Assembly: GCA_030159075.1 (NCBI GenBank)
Contig: BROG01000132.1
Coordinates: 682,001 to 746,000 of the forward strand
Length of the DNA stretch: 64,000 nt
Direction of reading: 5' to 3'
Origin: Atrina japonica
Taxonomy: Eukaryota; Mollusca; Bivalvia; Pterioida; Pinnidae
Numbering within the stretch: the stretch's first letter is position 1; each line of letters opens with the position of its first letter. The notes under the pieces were generated by a model. That model was given only the letters and a program-made list of their open reading frames with translations, was not told the origin of the DNA and made no database searches. A program made the translations under genes and the position numbers. This document shows, piece by piece, positions 1 to 14,742 of the stretch.

Positions 1-3334
<3,334 letters not shown>

Positions 3335-3624
3335 TGTTGTAGAATGCTTTAGTGTTGCATAAAGGAGTTGCTAAAGTGACTAAAGAAAATTATTTATTTC
3401 ATTATATTAGATAATCAGTTCACACTGAAATTCATATTTACCTGTTTCAGTTCATGGAAATTAACAGGGAGGTATTTGGAATTTCAGTCAGCTGTGAAAC
3501 TATGAAGATGTTCTGGGAAAATGGATGGATTGTTGAAAAATGGAAATATAAGAGATGTTTGATAATATTGGCGGATGATTTTGATTTGCCCCCAAAAATT
3601 TGCATGCCTTTTATTGTCACATTT

Positions 3625-4112
3625 TTAGCTCGCGGGGACAAAAGTTCAGAGAGCTAATGCGACACCCCCAGCATCGTCGTTGTTCGGGTCTGTAGACAAA
3701 ACTTTGACCTAGCCTATAACTTTTTAACCACAAGGGACAGGCTCTGATATTTCACATATAGATTCCTTATGAGAAGAGCTTTGATTTTTAACTTGACTTT
3801 TGACCTAGTGACTCTGACTTATCTTTCAAAAACTTTAACCTTCACTTAAGCGTTTTAACCATGAGGGATATGGCTTTGATATTTCACTTATAGATTTCTT
3901 ATGACCAGAGCTTTCATTTGGTACCTTGACTTTTGACCTTGTGAACTTGACCTTTTACTTTGACCTAATTTTCAAAATTATTAACCTGAGCTAAAGGAAT
4001 AAAAATTTTACCAGTCCTTTGACCTTAAAACCTTACAGCTGGGGGTCAAATATCTATTTTGAAAATTTACACCCATTTCGGCGAGCTTTGTTGTCTTCTG
4101 ACAAGTCTTGTT
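3625..4112 (-). mobile_element. AACAAG-type dispersed repeat, possibly Helitron-like
   Basis: Read on the minus strand it starts AACAAGACTTGTCAGAAGAC and ends GTCCCCGCGAGCTAA. This start and end resemble large non-autonomous elements that I recall as common in bivalves. Inside are two diverged 131-bp tandem units (AACCACAAGGGACAGGCTCT near 3726, AACCATGAGGGATATGGCTT near 3857) and several TTGACCT motifs. A CTAA end would fit a Helitron, but no clear 3' hairpin was confirmed. Confidence 0.55.
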
Positions 4113-4204
4113 AATTATCATTTGTAAAACTGTTAATAAAATGATGTCCATAACTAGCTACTGTTCTGTAATACATTTTATACAAAACTTTGTGCCAAAT
4201 TATT

Positions 4205-4400
4205 GGGCAGGGACAATAGCCAGCTATTACATGCGTTCGGCTATATAGAACACAATTTTGTGAGTTTTTTTTTATATCACTTGTCAGCTGTTGGACGTTT
4301 TTCTCAAACAGAAGAAAAACAAATATTTTTGTGGTACATACTAAAAACGAAATCAAACCATAGTTGTTTTCTAGTCCTAGAGGACTAATGGTCCCCGCCC
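4205..4400. mobile_element. Small MITE-like element
   Basis: The left end GGGCAGGGACAATAG and the right end, in reverse complement GGGCGGGGACCATTAG, form near-matching terminal inverted repeats about 195 bp apart. No coding capacity. The target duplication was not resolved. Confidence 0.5.
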
Positions 4401-4512
4401 AGTACTGTTGACTTAAAAGTGTTCACAATTTAGAGACAGAAGTAAGAGATTACAAATGTTATTGTACCATAATACTTGTCTCGGACATTGAAAAAGTCTC
4501 TTTTTTTGTTTT

Positions 4513-4717
4513 GAATGGGGTTTTACGGCACACTCAACAGTTTATCAGTTCTATGTTGATGGGCAGTTTTTAATGGTAGAGGAGAGAACCCCATTACAAT
4601 GTACACAGGAAGAGACCACCGGTCTTCTGCAAGTAAATTAGCAATTTTTCTCACAATGTCGGCTTAGGTTCTAGCAGGGTCGAGCCTGCTCTAACATGGG
4701 GTAGGAGACTTCATGGT
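4513..4717 (-). mobile_element. SINE, 3' part (interrupted by piggyBac)
   Basis: Matches the other SINE copies in this window, for example 55965-56180: CGGCACACTCAACAG, the AATGGTAGAGG and ACAATGTAC blocks, and GACTTCATGG. The head resumes after the piggyBac element at 7446. Confidence 0.8.
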
Positions 4718-7445
4718 TTAACCCTTTCGGTGCGGTATGTCGCAAATTTGCGACAAATTTCTTTCTTCATTACGTGCGGTAAGTCGCATTTTTGCGACTT
4801 CACACCTTCTCCGAAAAATAACTTGCTAGCTCTAATAAAGAGTTACCTCCCATTGTTCACTAGTGTCTCAGTGGTAGATGAACACTTCCGCTTTTGATTT
4901 AGCGGAAAAACACACGGTGTTTCTATGCACAAAAATTGAGTTTTTTCAAGTTTTTTAAAGGCCAGACGTTTTTGGAAATTTTTTGCAATGGCTTCGAAAC
5001 GTGAGGTAAGGACTGCCGAATCTATTTTAGAGGAAAATATTTGCTGATAGTGATTCAGAAGCAGAGTATATTTTCTGGAGGGGAGTCTGACGATTCTGAA
5101 GAGTCTGAAAGTGAAATGGAATATGGAAAATAATAAATATACAGCCACAATTAGGACGACATGCTGCAAATGATGTAAATACTCAGAATTGTGATGACAC
5201 GCCCCCTCGGCAAAATGTTGTAAGACAAAAATACCCAAATAAACAACGATGACATAGATAATTCTTTTAGATTGGAGAAAGTTGGACCCAAATGAAAAGT
5301 GATACATTCAAAATTATAACCCTACTTACAAGAAAACACCAGGGCCAAAACCTCATGTACAAAAATGATGACGCCTTCGAATTATTTTTGTTGTTTTTCC
5401 CCCCTGAAATTTTTCATTATTATGGCTGATGAAGGACCAACCGTTATGCATTGCAATACTTTTGATACTCCACTCAGTGATGAATTGCCCCCATTTTCTA
5501 GACTTAGAAAATGGAATGAAGTAACTGAAGATGAAATCAAAATATTTGTTGCCTTGGAGATCAGCATGGGACTTGCAACAAAAAACAATTTGAAAATCCT
5601 ACTGGGAGAAGTATTGGCTTATCGCACGCACCAGCGTACAGCCATGTCATGTCAAGAGACAAATATTTACTAATAAGAACATTTCTACACTTCAGTGACT
5701 AATTCTCAACAGCCCGCGAAAGGCAAAACATTGGATATGATCCTCTATACAAATTACGTAGAGTCCTCGATACCGTAAAAGACAACCTACCTCGAATGTT
5801 ATGAACCGAATCAAATGGTTTTCTGTAGATGAAATAATGAAACGTTTTTCAAGGGCCGTCTTAGCTTCAAACAGTATATACCTAAATAAGCCATGCAGTG
5901 GTGGGGTATAAAAAATTTGGGGTCATTATGTGATTCTATAACTGGATATATTCTAAGATGGAAAGTATACACACAGGAATGGCAGAGGCAGATGACCGTG
6001 ACCGAGAAACAAACTCTAGGGGGGCATGTTTGTGTGTCCACACTATTAGATGGACTTGAAAAACAATGGACTGAAAGTTTTTATGGACAACTTTTTCTCC
6101 TCTCCAAACCTGTATCTGGCATTGAAAAGTAAAGGATTTGGTGCTTGTGGGTACCGTACGTCATTGTGAACAGAAAAGGCCTCCCTAAGGGCATCAGCAA
6201 GCAACAAATGAAACTGAAGCAGGGAGATCTTTCCAGTGTTCTTTCATTGTGACGGGGTTAACTTTCACAACATGGCAAGATACTTCTCGTGTGAACTGTA
6301 TTCAACACTCCATGGTAATGACCTTGTTGACAAGGAAATTCGTTCCAAAAAACATGATTGTCGGAAAGCGTACAGTAAAAAAAGAAGCCAGCTCTTGTTG
6401 ATGATTATAACCGATATATGGGAGGGGTGGATAAGTTTGATCAGCTCTCATCATATTACTGTTATCCACATAAATGCCAGAAGTGGTATCAGGTGATATT
6501 CAACTTCATTAAGAGAAAACTGCATTAGTAAAATGGTTAGCATAGTATACAATCTGTGTCACCCGGAGGATACCATTTGATCAAAATCTTATTTCGACAC
6601 AAAGTCATTGACGGGCTCATACCACCGCGGCTTCGAATTCTACAAGTTACCAGGCAGAATGTTTGAAGTGCAAACGGAGAAAACGCCGTCTTGTTGAAAG
6701 ACATTTTCTTTCAATGTATGACGACGAAAAAAATATAGGCCAGATTGTGTTGTGTGCTTCTGATCGAAATGCAAAGGGAACGTCATCAGACACAATACTT
6801 TTGTGAAAATTGTGACCAGCCATTGTGTCAGTCTTCTGTTTCAAGCGGTACCACACACGCCATAAATACAAAGTTCAATATAATAAAGACTAAACCAAAC
6901 TGAAACATTGTAAATATGTTATAGTTTTATTCAGAAAGACATAAGGCCATAGACACTTTACTGTTACAGTTAATAGTTACAATTGTGTTTGCTCTAATCT
7001 GGTTGAAAATTGGCGGGTCTTTTTGAAAACACTCATTTACTTTCTTTTACAAGTTCAGAAGCTTTATGAAAGCCTAAAAAATATAAAGGAGAGAATAAAG
7101 ATGTCTCAGAAATAATTGGTGAGTATTGTTAATTCTTTTGTAAACACAAAATGATATATCATACATGCTTTATTTCAGCTCTGAGAACAATTTTATGGGT
7201 TTTCGCTATACTAATTAGTAATTTGCATACTAATTAGCTAATTTGCATATTTAAAAAAATTATGCTCTACTAGAAAGTATTTTCTATATCTAACAAGTTC
7301 TTCATTGACCCCAATGACCTACAACCACTCCTTCCCTTCTTAATTTGTCCTTGAAAATTGTTACCACATTATTGATAATTTGCATGAATTTCCTTAGCAC
7401 AGGCATGTAATGGAGCAATTTTTGGCTCAGCACCGAAAGGGTTAA
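4718..7445 (+). mobile_element. piggyBac element with TTAA duplications
   Basis: The target site TTAA is duplicated at 4718-4721 and 7442-7445. The 2720-bp element between (4722-7441) begins CCCTTTCGGTGC and ends with the exact inverse GCACCGAAAGGG, the CCC...GGG ends typical of piggyBac. A second short inverted motif, TCGCAAATTTGCGAC, follows the left end. It contains one degraded transposase gene and AT-rich 3' sequence. Confidence 0.93.
4988..6893 (+). pseudogene. piggyBac transposase, frameshifted (DDD/PGBD family)
   Basis: The family encodes a cut-and-paste transposase with an RNase-H-like catalytic core. The start is taken at ATG 4988 (MASKREV...). An acidic N-terminus follows in a shifted frame (IFADSDSEAEYI), then the dimerisation/core start (WNEVTEDEIKIFVALEISMG), a segment reading HVMSRDKYLLIRTFLHFSD in another frame, and the first catalytic Asp context SVDE. 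Next comes a GIK...CDS-TGY stretch, the second Asp context MDNFFSSPNLYLALKSKGFG, and the last Asp context YMGGVDKFDQLSSYY. A C-terminal Cys-rich end (FCENCDQPLC, then CFKRYHT) closes the gene. At least five single-base-type frameshifts and several stops separate these blocks, so no full protein can be made. The catalytic contexts survive, suggesting fairly recent loss. Confidence 0.9.
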
Positions 7446-7480
7446 AGTGCGATGCTCTAACCACATTGTGAATGGAGTGA
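7446..7480 (-). mobile_element. SINE head, continuation after piggyBac
   Basis: GCGATGCTCTAACCAC is the same tRNA-like head (reverse complement of the box A side) seen at 36770, 56150 and 62640. It continues the copy interrupted at 4717. Confidence 0.75.
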
Positions 7481-9717
7481 TTTGGTGCTAAAGAGAGTCA
7501 CCGAAGTGTTTTAGTTGGAAGGATTTGGGACTACAGCGATTTGGATTCAGCAGACAAACTATGCCTGACTTTAGTGTAAATTCTCCTGTTAATTTAACAT
7601 CATGAAATTTTTGTAAGATGTTTATTTTCCAAGATAATTCAGGTCATTTACTAATCATAATAAAATTATCATGAGAATTTGCAGCTTATAAATGCTTTAA
7701 ATTCACAAGAGAAAGTAAAATTTTATTAAAATGGTTAAAACCAATCACAAGAATAAAAGTTTTGTTGTTTTGGGTCATCTCCCAAAGTTTTAATTTTACT
7801 TATAAATTCTTAACTCATCAGTTCCTGTTGTCATATTTAGACTCGCCCAAATCAATAAACACTATGGTCTCCTATCATAATTCAGGAATGAACAAGTGTA
7901 TTACATGTATAATTATTATAAAATTTTGTTTCTAAATTATACACCCCTGAATTCTGACAGTGTACTTAACCATTCTTTGAAATGGACAGGTCCAAATGTG
8001 ATTATAACCATTCTTTGAAATGGGCAGGTCCGAATGTGATTTAGCAATTCTTTGAAATGGGCAGGTCCAAATGTGATTTCTGAGGTTGATGAATTAAAGG
8101 TGTTCTATCACAGATTTTTGTGTGTTGGGTCAAATTTTATTTTTACTTTTTTATAAACTTGTGCTTTGGCTACTGCTTTATTGGTTGAACATAATTCTGT
8201 TGGATTTAAAAAGATAAATAAAAAAACATGTTATTAAAGAATAAATACTTGTCTGATACATGTTAGTATGTTATACGTGTATTTACATATCATAGTTTTC
8301 ATATTAAAAACCAAATAATGAGAATGGAATATCCCACCTCCAACGTAATCTCATTATGATAGAACAGCAAAATTCAAGGTAGAAGATTATAGTATAGAGT
8401 ATGTATTTCTGATTGATATATATCTTGTTATGGCGTCTTGTTATTAATGAGGATAAATATTTGTGTGATGTCATATGAGGAGCTCGGGGGGGTTATAGGT
8501 GATATATCGCTGTCTAGATTGAAACTGAGTCAATTGGAGACTGCTGCAGAAAATGTAAATATCATGACATATCTTCATGAGCTTATAATTGGGATATAAT
8601 TTTTCAAACAGTACACAGATTGATGATTAAGTGCAACCATTTCATGACAGTATTTGTGGAATTTTAGTGAAAATACACCTTTAACTTATTCAACCCTAAA
8701 ACACATTTGGACTGGTTTAAGTTACTGATTTACAGAAGAGTCCATTGTTTTTCAGGGGATAGATAAGTTAACAATTTCTGAAAGTGGAGTGTGCTCTTCA
8801 CTTTCTAAAGGGTAGTAACAGCTATCTGTTTTTAGTGAAGCCCGGCTGGTGAATGATCACCTTTGTAACGGGGAGTAACTCTTGTTTCTTTAGAGTCTGG
8901 CTCTGCTATCAAACAACTACAATGTCTTTCATGTTGATGTCACATGTATTTTATTATTCTCTCCATTTAAAGTACAAATACATGTCTGTGAAACTCGCCC
9001 ACCCCTAAAGTCATATTTAGACTCACACAGATCATTAAAAAGTAAGGTCTGCTTCATAAATCAGGAATAAACAAGTGAATAAAGCATGTTAAATAAAATT
9101 TGGATCCTAAATCAAGGACTTTTGAATTCTGACAGTCTGCCAGTGGAATTTACCATTCTTTGAAAAGAGTTCAACTGCAAATACAGGGGGCAAAGACTTA
9201 AACTAATTGCAGATAGAATGTTTTACAATATTCTTATATGTTTAACGTTTTCTGTCATTGTATAGGAGTGCAAAACAATAAGTGTTGATGTTATAGCGAA
9301 CTCTATGATGAACCAAGTTGTAGTTTTTACATTTTCAATTTCTGGTGAAAAGTTTAGATCTACAATGATTGCAAATATTTTGAGTTAGAATTTTCACTTG
9401 AGATGTTATGATTTTGTTTCCCATTTTGTGTGTGGGGGTCTTTGAAAATCTGTTCTGTAAATTCCGTATATGTAGAGTTTCATTTGTAGCCATTTTTGAT
9501 CGAAGTTTATAGACTATAGATTTCATTTCCCTTAGGTCAGGGTGTTTGTAAATAGATAAAAATTCATTTGACCTGTGATACACTTTGGTTCTGATTTTGA
9601 AATTCCATAACCCTTTCTCCCCTAAGTATTCGAGTGGTATGCTCTCTTTGTTGTTTATGACCAGTCTGTTGTTGCCTGTAGGGTTGAAAGTGTTAACTCA
9701 GATTTTATATAATTACA
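7481..9717. other. Intergenic, mostly featureless
   Basis: No recognisable gene. It holds a 38-bp minisatellite (7969-8080) and two related segments about 1.16 kb apart (about 7840-7990 and 9005-9170). Both contain ACTCGCCCA/ACTCACACA, TCAGGAAT(G/A)AACAAGTG and CCATTCTTTGAAA. An 82-codon minus-strand frame at 9335-9583 resembles nothing I know. Confidence 0.5.
7969..8080. repeat. 38-bp minisatellite, three copies
   Basis: CCATTCTTTGAAATGGACAG, CCATTCTTTGAAATGGGCAG and CAATTCTTTGAAATGGGCAG occur at 38- and 37-bp spacing. Each is followed by GTCC(A/G)AATGTGATT. Confidence 0.85.
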
Positions 9718-9922
9718 CTGGGGGAGCTCTAAGTTGTTAGAGCATCACAATTTAAACAGGAAGTCTCTCAACTTTGGTCAGTACAGGTGTGAGCCCCTCT
9801 AGAATCTAAGTTGATTTTGTGAGAGGGTTTGCCAGTTGCGGAAGGTTGTTGGTTTATTTACGGATACACTGATAGGATTCTCTCCTCCACCATTAAAAAC
9901 TGGCCGTCACCATACAACTCAA
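9718..9922 (+). mobile_element. tRNA-derived SINE
   Basis: Head AGCTCTAAGTTGTTAGAGCA resembles a box A region and GGTGTGAGCCCCTC lies where box B is expected. The shared body follows: AAGTTGATTTTGTGAGAGGG, TTGCCAGTTGCGGAAGGTTG, then CTCTCCTCCACCATTAAAAA. The extreme 3' domain seen in other copies is missing. Confidence 0.75.
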
Positions 9923-11062
9923 ATTATTATGTTCTGCGTAGATTCCTGCAGGTCTCGAAACCTGTGATGAAAAGAGTTGGTAGACTCGATAATTATAACG
10001 TAACTCTTGATGCTCGACCACTTGGTTCCACCTCTAGGACTTGACATTGTGCTAAGTCCTCTGACTCAGGTTATGTCTTTTTATTGCAAAAATGAAGGAC
10101 ATTTTGTTGAACTTTGGAACAATACAAAAAAGAACACCCCCCAAAATAATGAATCTTAGAATCGTTTTTTTTTTTCATATGATGTGCACTTTTGCCTTTC
10201 AGGAATTTTCTTTGGTGATTCTAAAAAATATCACCAAAATACCCCTGACGATTGCTGAAAACAGCATTGATATGGAATAATATAATGTCACTTAAGTTCT
10301 GTTGCCTCTTCTATAAATAAGAGTTGCATTGCCAATCGTCTAGTAGGCTAACACAGTTACGCAGACAATTTATTGCAACCATCAGCAGGTTTGAGAATTA
10401 TAATGTCTGATTCTACTGTAAATGAAATACATTGACTAATTACAACAGCATTCTCCTAGAATTTCTAGGTTTATCGAACTATGTGGAAAATGCCATTTTA
10501 CAATTGTGAAGATAATCAATTTATGTAAAAATACCACTATGCATGCTGTGTTTGAAATATGATTGAATGCGAGTGTTGCATTGCAAATAAATTACCGTAT
10601 GCACCATACTCTCTACGACTCTTTAATGAAATGAAACAATTGTAACTCTTACCAGATAGTTTCTGTCTTTGAAGCACTCAATGTTTACAGCGCTGGAGGG
10701 GAAGGTTAGGATTTGAAACTGAGTCTGAGGAAACTCATATTTTAGAGAAATTTGATCATAATTTTGATAAACGATGAAGTATTAGATTTATTAAGTAGTG
10801 TCCTTTCTGATATATATTTTTTTTCAAAATAAAATATTCAACATGACTACTTTTTGTTTTACAAACTTATACTTTACAAAAAGTTCTCTGATAATTAGAA
10901 TTATCGATAAAGTACTAAATTTATCAAATACGTTTCGGGAATTCCAGGTGTATGAGGCTCTTAATGTCCACATTTATTTGAAGGTGGACCTGATGAGGGA
11001 AAGGTTAAGGTTAGATACTGAGTCCGGAGAACTTATATTTTACAGAAAATTTGATAATGATG
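9923..11062. other. Intergenic with an imperfect duplication
   Basis: No gene recognised. About 10670-10800 and 10940-11060 are diverged copies of each other: GCACTCAATGTTTACA/GGCTCTTAATGTCCACA, GATACTGAGTC/GAAACTGAGTC, AATTTGATCATAAT/AATTTGATAATGAT. Confidence 0.5.
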
Positions 11063-11640
11063 TCGGTATAAAAATCTCAGATACCGAAGTATTTATCTTC
11101 AGAATGTCCAGGACACATAATCTGGGCCCGAAGTCACCAAATTTACTCAATATTTAAGCTCAACTTTTATTTCATTATTTGGACTATATAATCGGTGTAA
11201 ACATTTGGGTTTGAGTGATTAGGAAACGTATCAATATTTCCCATCTTTCCTTTATAAATGTTTACGTCAAACTTATGATTTTCCTGTAAAAAAAATGAAC
11301 AAATATGTTGAGTACGGTATTACAAATTTGAGTACGTACTCAAACATTTTCTAATATTTCTGAAGTTTCCTCAAATGAGTATTAATTTGGACCATTATTT
11401 ACAATTGTATGCCAACTATATACAAACATGCCCAGTTACAGAATGAAGTTCCCTTGATTTTACCTTAAAATCACGAAAAGTTACTTGAGCTTGAGTACCG
11501 AGTAAATTTGGTGACTTCGAGCCCTGGAGAACATACGACAAACACGGACCTCTGGGAATCTAAGGGTGGGACCAGGTGTCATGGAGGAGTAAGTATCCCC
11601 TGTTGACCGGTCACACCCGCTGTGAGTTCACTAGATGTAG
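11063..11640 (-). mobile_element. Retroelement A-tail, split by a MITE
   Basis: The tail 3' end (reverse complement of TATCTGAGATTTTTA) runs to about 11123. The rest resumes at 11525 with ACAAACACGGACCTCTGG and GACCGGTCACACCC. The gap is exactly the inverted-repeat element at 11124-11524. Confidence 0.8.
11124..11524. mobile_element. 401-bp MITE inserted in an A-tail
   Basis: Terminal inverted repeats GGGCCCGAAGTCACCAAATT and (reverse complement of the right end) GGGCTCGAAGTCACCAAATT continue into TACTC. No coding capacity. The ends could shift by up to 3 bp; TGG lies on both sides and may be the target duplication. Confidence 0.8.
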
Positions 11641-12250
11641 TATATAATTTTTACTTTTTGAAACATTTATTTCAAAAATTGATAACAATGAGGCAATACC
11701 TCCTCAGAGGCCCTCAATATAAAATTTATACTTTATTGTTTACATTTTCTAAAATCAAAATCAGCTTTATTTTTTGCAAGAGTCGAACCTGTACTGACGT
11801 CTGCGAGTTTATTATATAAACTATATAACAGGCATGTAGATTAATGTCAGACTCATTGTTTTATATATCTATACTGGGATTTTATATGCATTATTTCAGT
11901 ATCAGAATATAAGAGTATACATTAGTATATACGAGTATGTCACAGTGTTTGTCCTTGTAACATGGTGTCCTTGGAATTAAACGTTGTAAATAAGCTAAAT
12001 GCCCTCTTTTCTCATATGTTCCTGTACACCCCTAAAGTGTTTTAAAAATCCTTTATATTTTGTTAAAAACGCGAAATTTGAGTGTTGTAAAAAAAAACAA
12101 AAAAACCAAACCGACGGTTATACGGTATTTCTGCTCCTAAAAGGACAGTGGTAAATTAAATACGGTATATATGTGCGACTACAAAGTAACTATTAAGAGT
12201 TTATTTATGTGCAGCTCGGTATTAGAAACGCTCATTTCTTGCTTATGCAT
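11641..12250. other. No recognisable feature
   Basis: AT-rich sequence with short frames only. No repeat family recognised. Confidence 0.45.
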
Positions 12251-12412
12251 ATAAAACATCTCAGATACCAAAGTATAAATCTTTAGGATGTCCAGGACAC
12301 AGATACAAATCCGGCAAAAATGGACAAACACGGACCTCTGGAAACCAAGAGGTGGGATCAGGTGCCAAGGAGGAGAAAACATCCCCTGTCGACCGGTCAC
12401 ACCCGCATACAG
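12251..12412 (-). mobile_element. Retroelement A-tail
   Basis: Carries all tail blocks in reverse: CTCAGATACCAAAGTATAAA, GGATGTCCAGGACA, ACAAACACGGACCTCTGG, GGTGGGATCAGGTGCCA and CGACCGGTCACACCC. Confidence 0.85.
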
Positions 12413-13474
12413 TATAACACGAGGAGCAAATCAATCTAGTTATCGTTTTCTGATATCAGAAAACGGGAGCAATAAAATGATGGGAATATCACTATTCAAA
12501 CACAATGACATAATATTTACTAACCATTTCTGAATGGATTAATCGTCACATGTTTGTTAATTATTTATACAATTTTGAAAACAATAGAAATATTCTATGA
12601 TAGAAAAATGTTAGATTTGATGAAAAATCGTCTTTAAGTTGGCCTGCTTAACTAATCGTATTTCAGGATAAGATATAAAGTAAAGTAACTGACTCAACAT
12701 TAATGGCCGTGGACTTGGGATTCGAATTCTATTACGGTAGAACTTTCGCTTGCGAGTCGAACACTCATAAGCCACTGCAATAGATTGTAGAGTTAACAAT
12801 TACACGGTGATATAAATCTTGCCTTAAAACAGAACACATTACAGATAAGCTTCCTTTGAAGAATCTGCATAAGATATTATATAATCTAGCAGTAAGACAT
12901 CTCTATTTAATTTACAATTTATCTCTACCACAAATTCCTTACTTAACTGAACCAGTATAGGTCCTACCTGGTACCTGTTATCTCCTAATCGTTTATCAAC
13001 ACAAATGTCTGTATTTACGCTTTCTTTTACTTATTTATTAAGTGGATCTTTAGAATTCATCTTTATTGCATTTATTGGTTGCATCTTTCGCCGAGCTCCG
13101 GATTAATTCTTCTTACAACTTTTTAAACCCCTATGCACTTTCGGAATATGACTCATGCGTTTGAAGTTTGTTAACAATTATTTTTCAGATGGGAATGCAA
13201 ATGAGTTCCTTGTTCTAGCAATCAGTTTCACTTCGGATGTCGGTATCGGGCGAGAGTTGGTATTGCTCGTATTAAGAAAAGAATTATCGGTCATACCTTG
13301 TAGTGCACTTTACAAGTTTTTGTGATGTTGGCATGTTTGGTTATTTAGATAGTTCTCTGGAGTCACCCAATGCCCAACGCTTCCGAATTCATAAACATTC
13401 AATTCATTTCTTATTTTAAAAAAAAAATTAATCTTACAAAAAATTACGATGCAACTGGATATTTTGTATACAGT
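12413..13474. other. No recognisable feature
   Basis: AT-rich; only short frames without similarity to known proteins. Confidence 0.45.
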
Positions 13475-13982
13475 CAGGCTATACAACAAACGCGACGATT
13501 TCGGCTTTTCCATCGTAAATGTTTCACATTTAAGCAGTGATATCCCGCAATCGCCTGCATATGGTGTTTATATCTCGCATGTCCGATAGGCCAGCGCATT
13601 TACAACATATGAACATTTCATATTCAGAGATAAACTACTTACTGGCAAGTTTGGTGTCAACGCTCAGCCAATTTCACGGTCGGTATAATAGTCTTATTTG
13701 CGATTACTCTGTTTCACTAAATGAAATGTTGAGTTGCCTGTTTCCATAGCGGATGTTGAGTCGTATGTACCGATTGTGACCAGGATTTGTTCCTCACTTA
13801 TTTCATTTGAATTTGATTGTGGACTCAAGGCGGATGTGACTGGTCAACTGCTTACTTCTCCGTGGCACCTGATCCCACCTCTGAATTTCCAGAGGTCCGT
13901 ATTTTTCCAACATTCACCAGATTTGTTTATGTATCCTGGACATCCTGAAAATTTATTCTTTGGTATCTGAGATTTTTTATAT
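13475..13982 (+). mobile_element. Retroelement 3' part with RT C-terminal remnant and A-tail
   Basis: Starts in the coding part (CGCGACGATTTCGGCTTTTC encodes the R-DDFGF motif that follows the RT core in sister copies). It passes the C-terminal region related to FYGRYN..CDYSVSLNEML near 13680-13735, then the untranslated part and a complete A-tail ending GGTATCTGAGATTTTT. Frameshifts and stops make it non-coding. Confidence 0.8.
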
Positions 13983-14230
13983 ACATATACTTGTTGCTTA
14001 CAGTTTTAAATAATTATAACGACAATCTCGCATATGAAGAACTATAACACAAGTACCATACTCAACGTATTTTTCATTTTTAGACGGAAGGGCCAAACTT
14101 GGCATACAGCGTTCCTATGTGAAGTCGAATAAAGTTTGCGAATGAAAATCATACCGATTGTCTGTAGTCAATTTGCCAACTTGCGTATTGTGTAGGGCTT
14201 TCACAGTGGAAATATCTCCAGTCTGTTTAA

Positions 14231-14362
14231 AGTTTGCATCAATATGAAAATCTCATATACCAAAGTATAAATCTTCAGGATGTCCAGGATATATATATAT
14301 ACATCCTGGACATCCTGAATATTTATACTTTGGTATATGAGATTTTCATATTGATGCAAACT
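14231..14362. repeat. 132-bp near-perfect palindrome made from A-tail ends
   Basis: Left arm 14231-14290 and right arm 14303-14362 are 60 bp each and complementary with a single mismatch. The 12-bp centre is AT-rich. Each arm holds the last ~45 bp of the A-tail plus about 16 bp of flanking sequence (AGTTTGCATCAATATG). Confidence 0.92.
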
Positions 14363-14404
14363 TGTATGCATGTATGTATGTATATATATAGATAGATAGA
14401 TCTG

Positions 14405-14520
14405 GTTAATATTGGACAAACACGGACCTCTGGAAATCCAGAGGTAGGATCAGGTGCCAAGTAATAATCCCATGTTGGCTAGCCTCACCCGTCGTGAGTC
14501 CACAGTCAAATTAAAATAAA
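14405..14520 (-). mobile_element. Retroelement A-tail, remainder
   Basis: Continues the minus-strand tail beyond the palindrome: CTGGTTAATATTGGACAAAC, CCTCTGGAAATCCAGAGG and the CACCCGTCGTGAGTCCACAG block. The palindrome and GATA/TATG-rich sequence interrupt it. Confidence 0.8.
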
Positions 14521-14742
14521 TAATTTGAGAATTTCTTATGAAAATCTGTTAACTGTAAAAGAGTTTGTTTCCTCTGTTTATATGATTATGCGATATATAT
14601 GTGTGTATATTTTGTATATGCCAGCATCAGTCAAAAATTAATAAAGAAAGATGAATATGCAACTGTTTTATGTTGGTAAATATTAAGATTTGTCTATTAT
14701 CTGTATCATAATATATGAATTTTATCATATATTATCTTTTAT

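Noticed and set aside
4843..5307. 154-codon minus-strand frame
   Set aside because: Antisense shadow of the degraded piggyBac transposase, whose plus-strand family motifs are clear.
9718..9800. True tRNA gene
   Set aside because: Only box-A/B-like sequence is present without a complete cloverleaf, and the body matches dispersed SINE copies.
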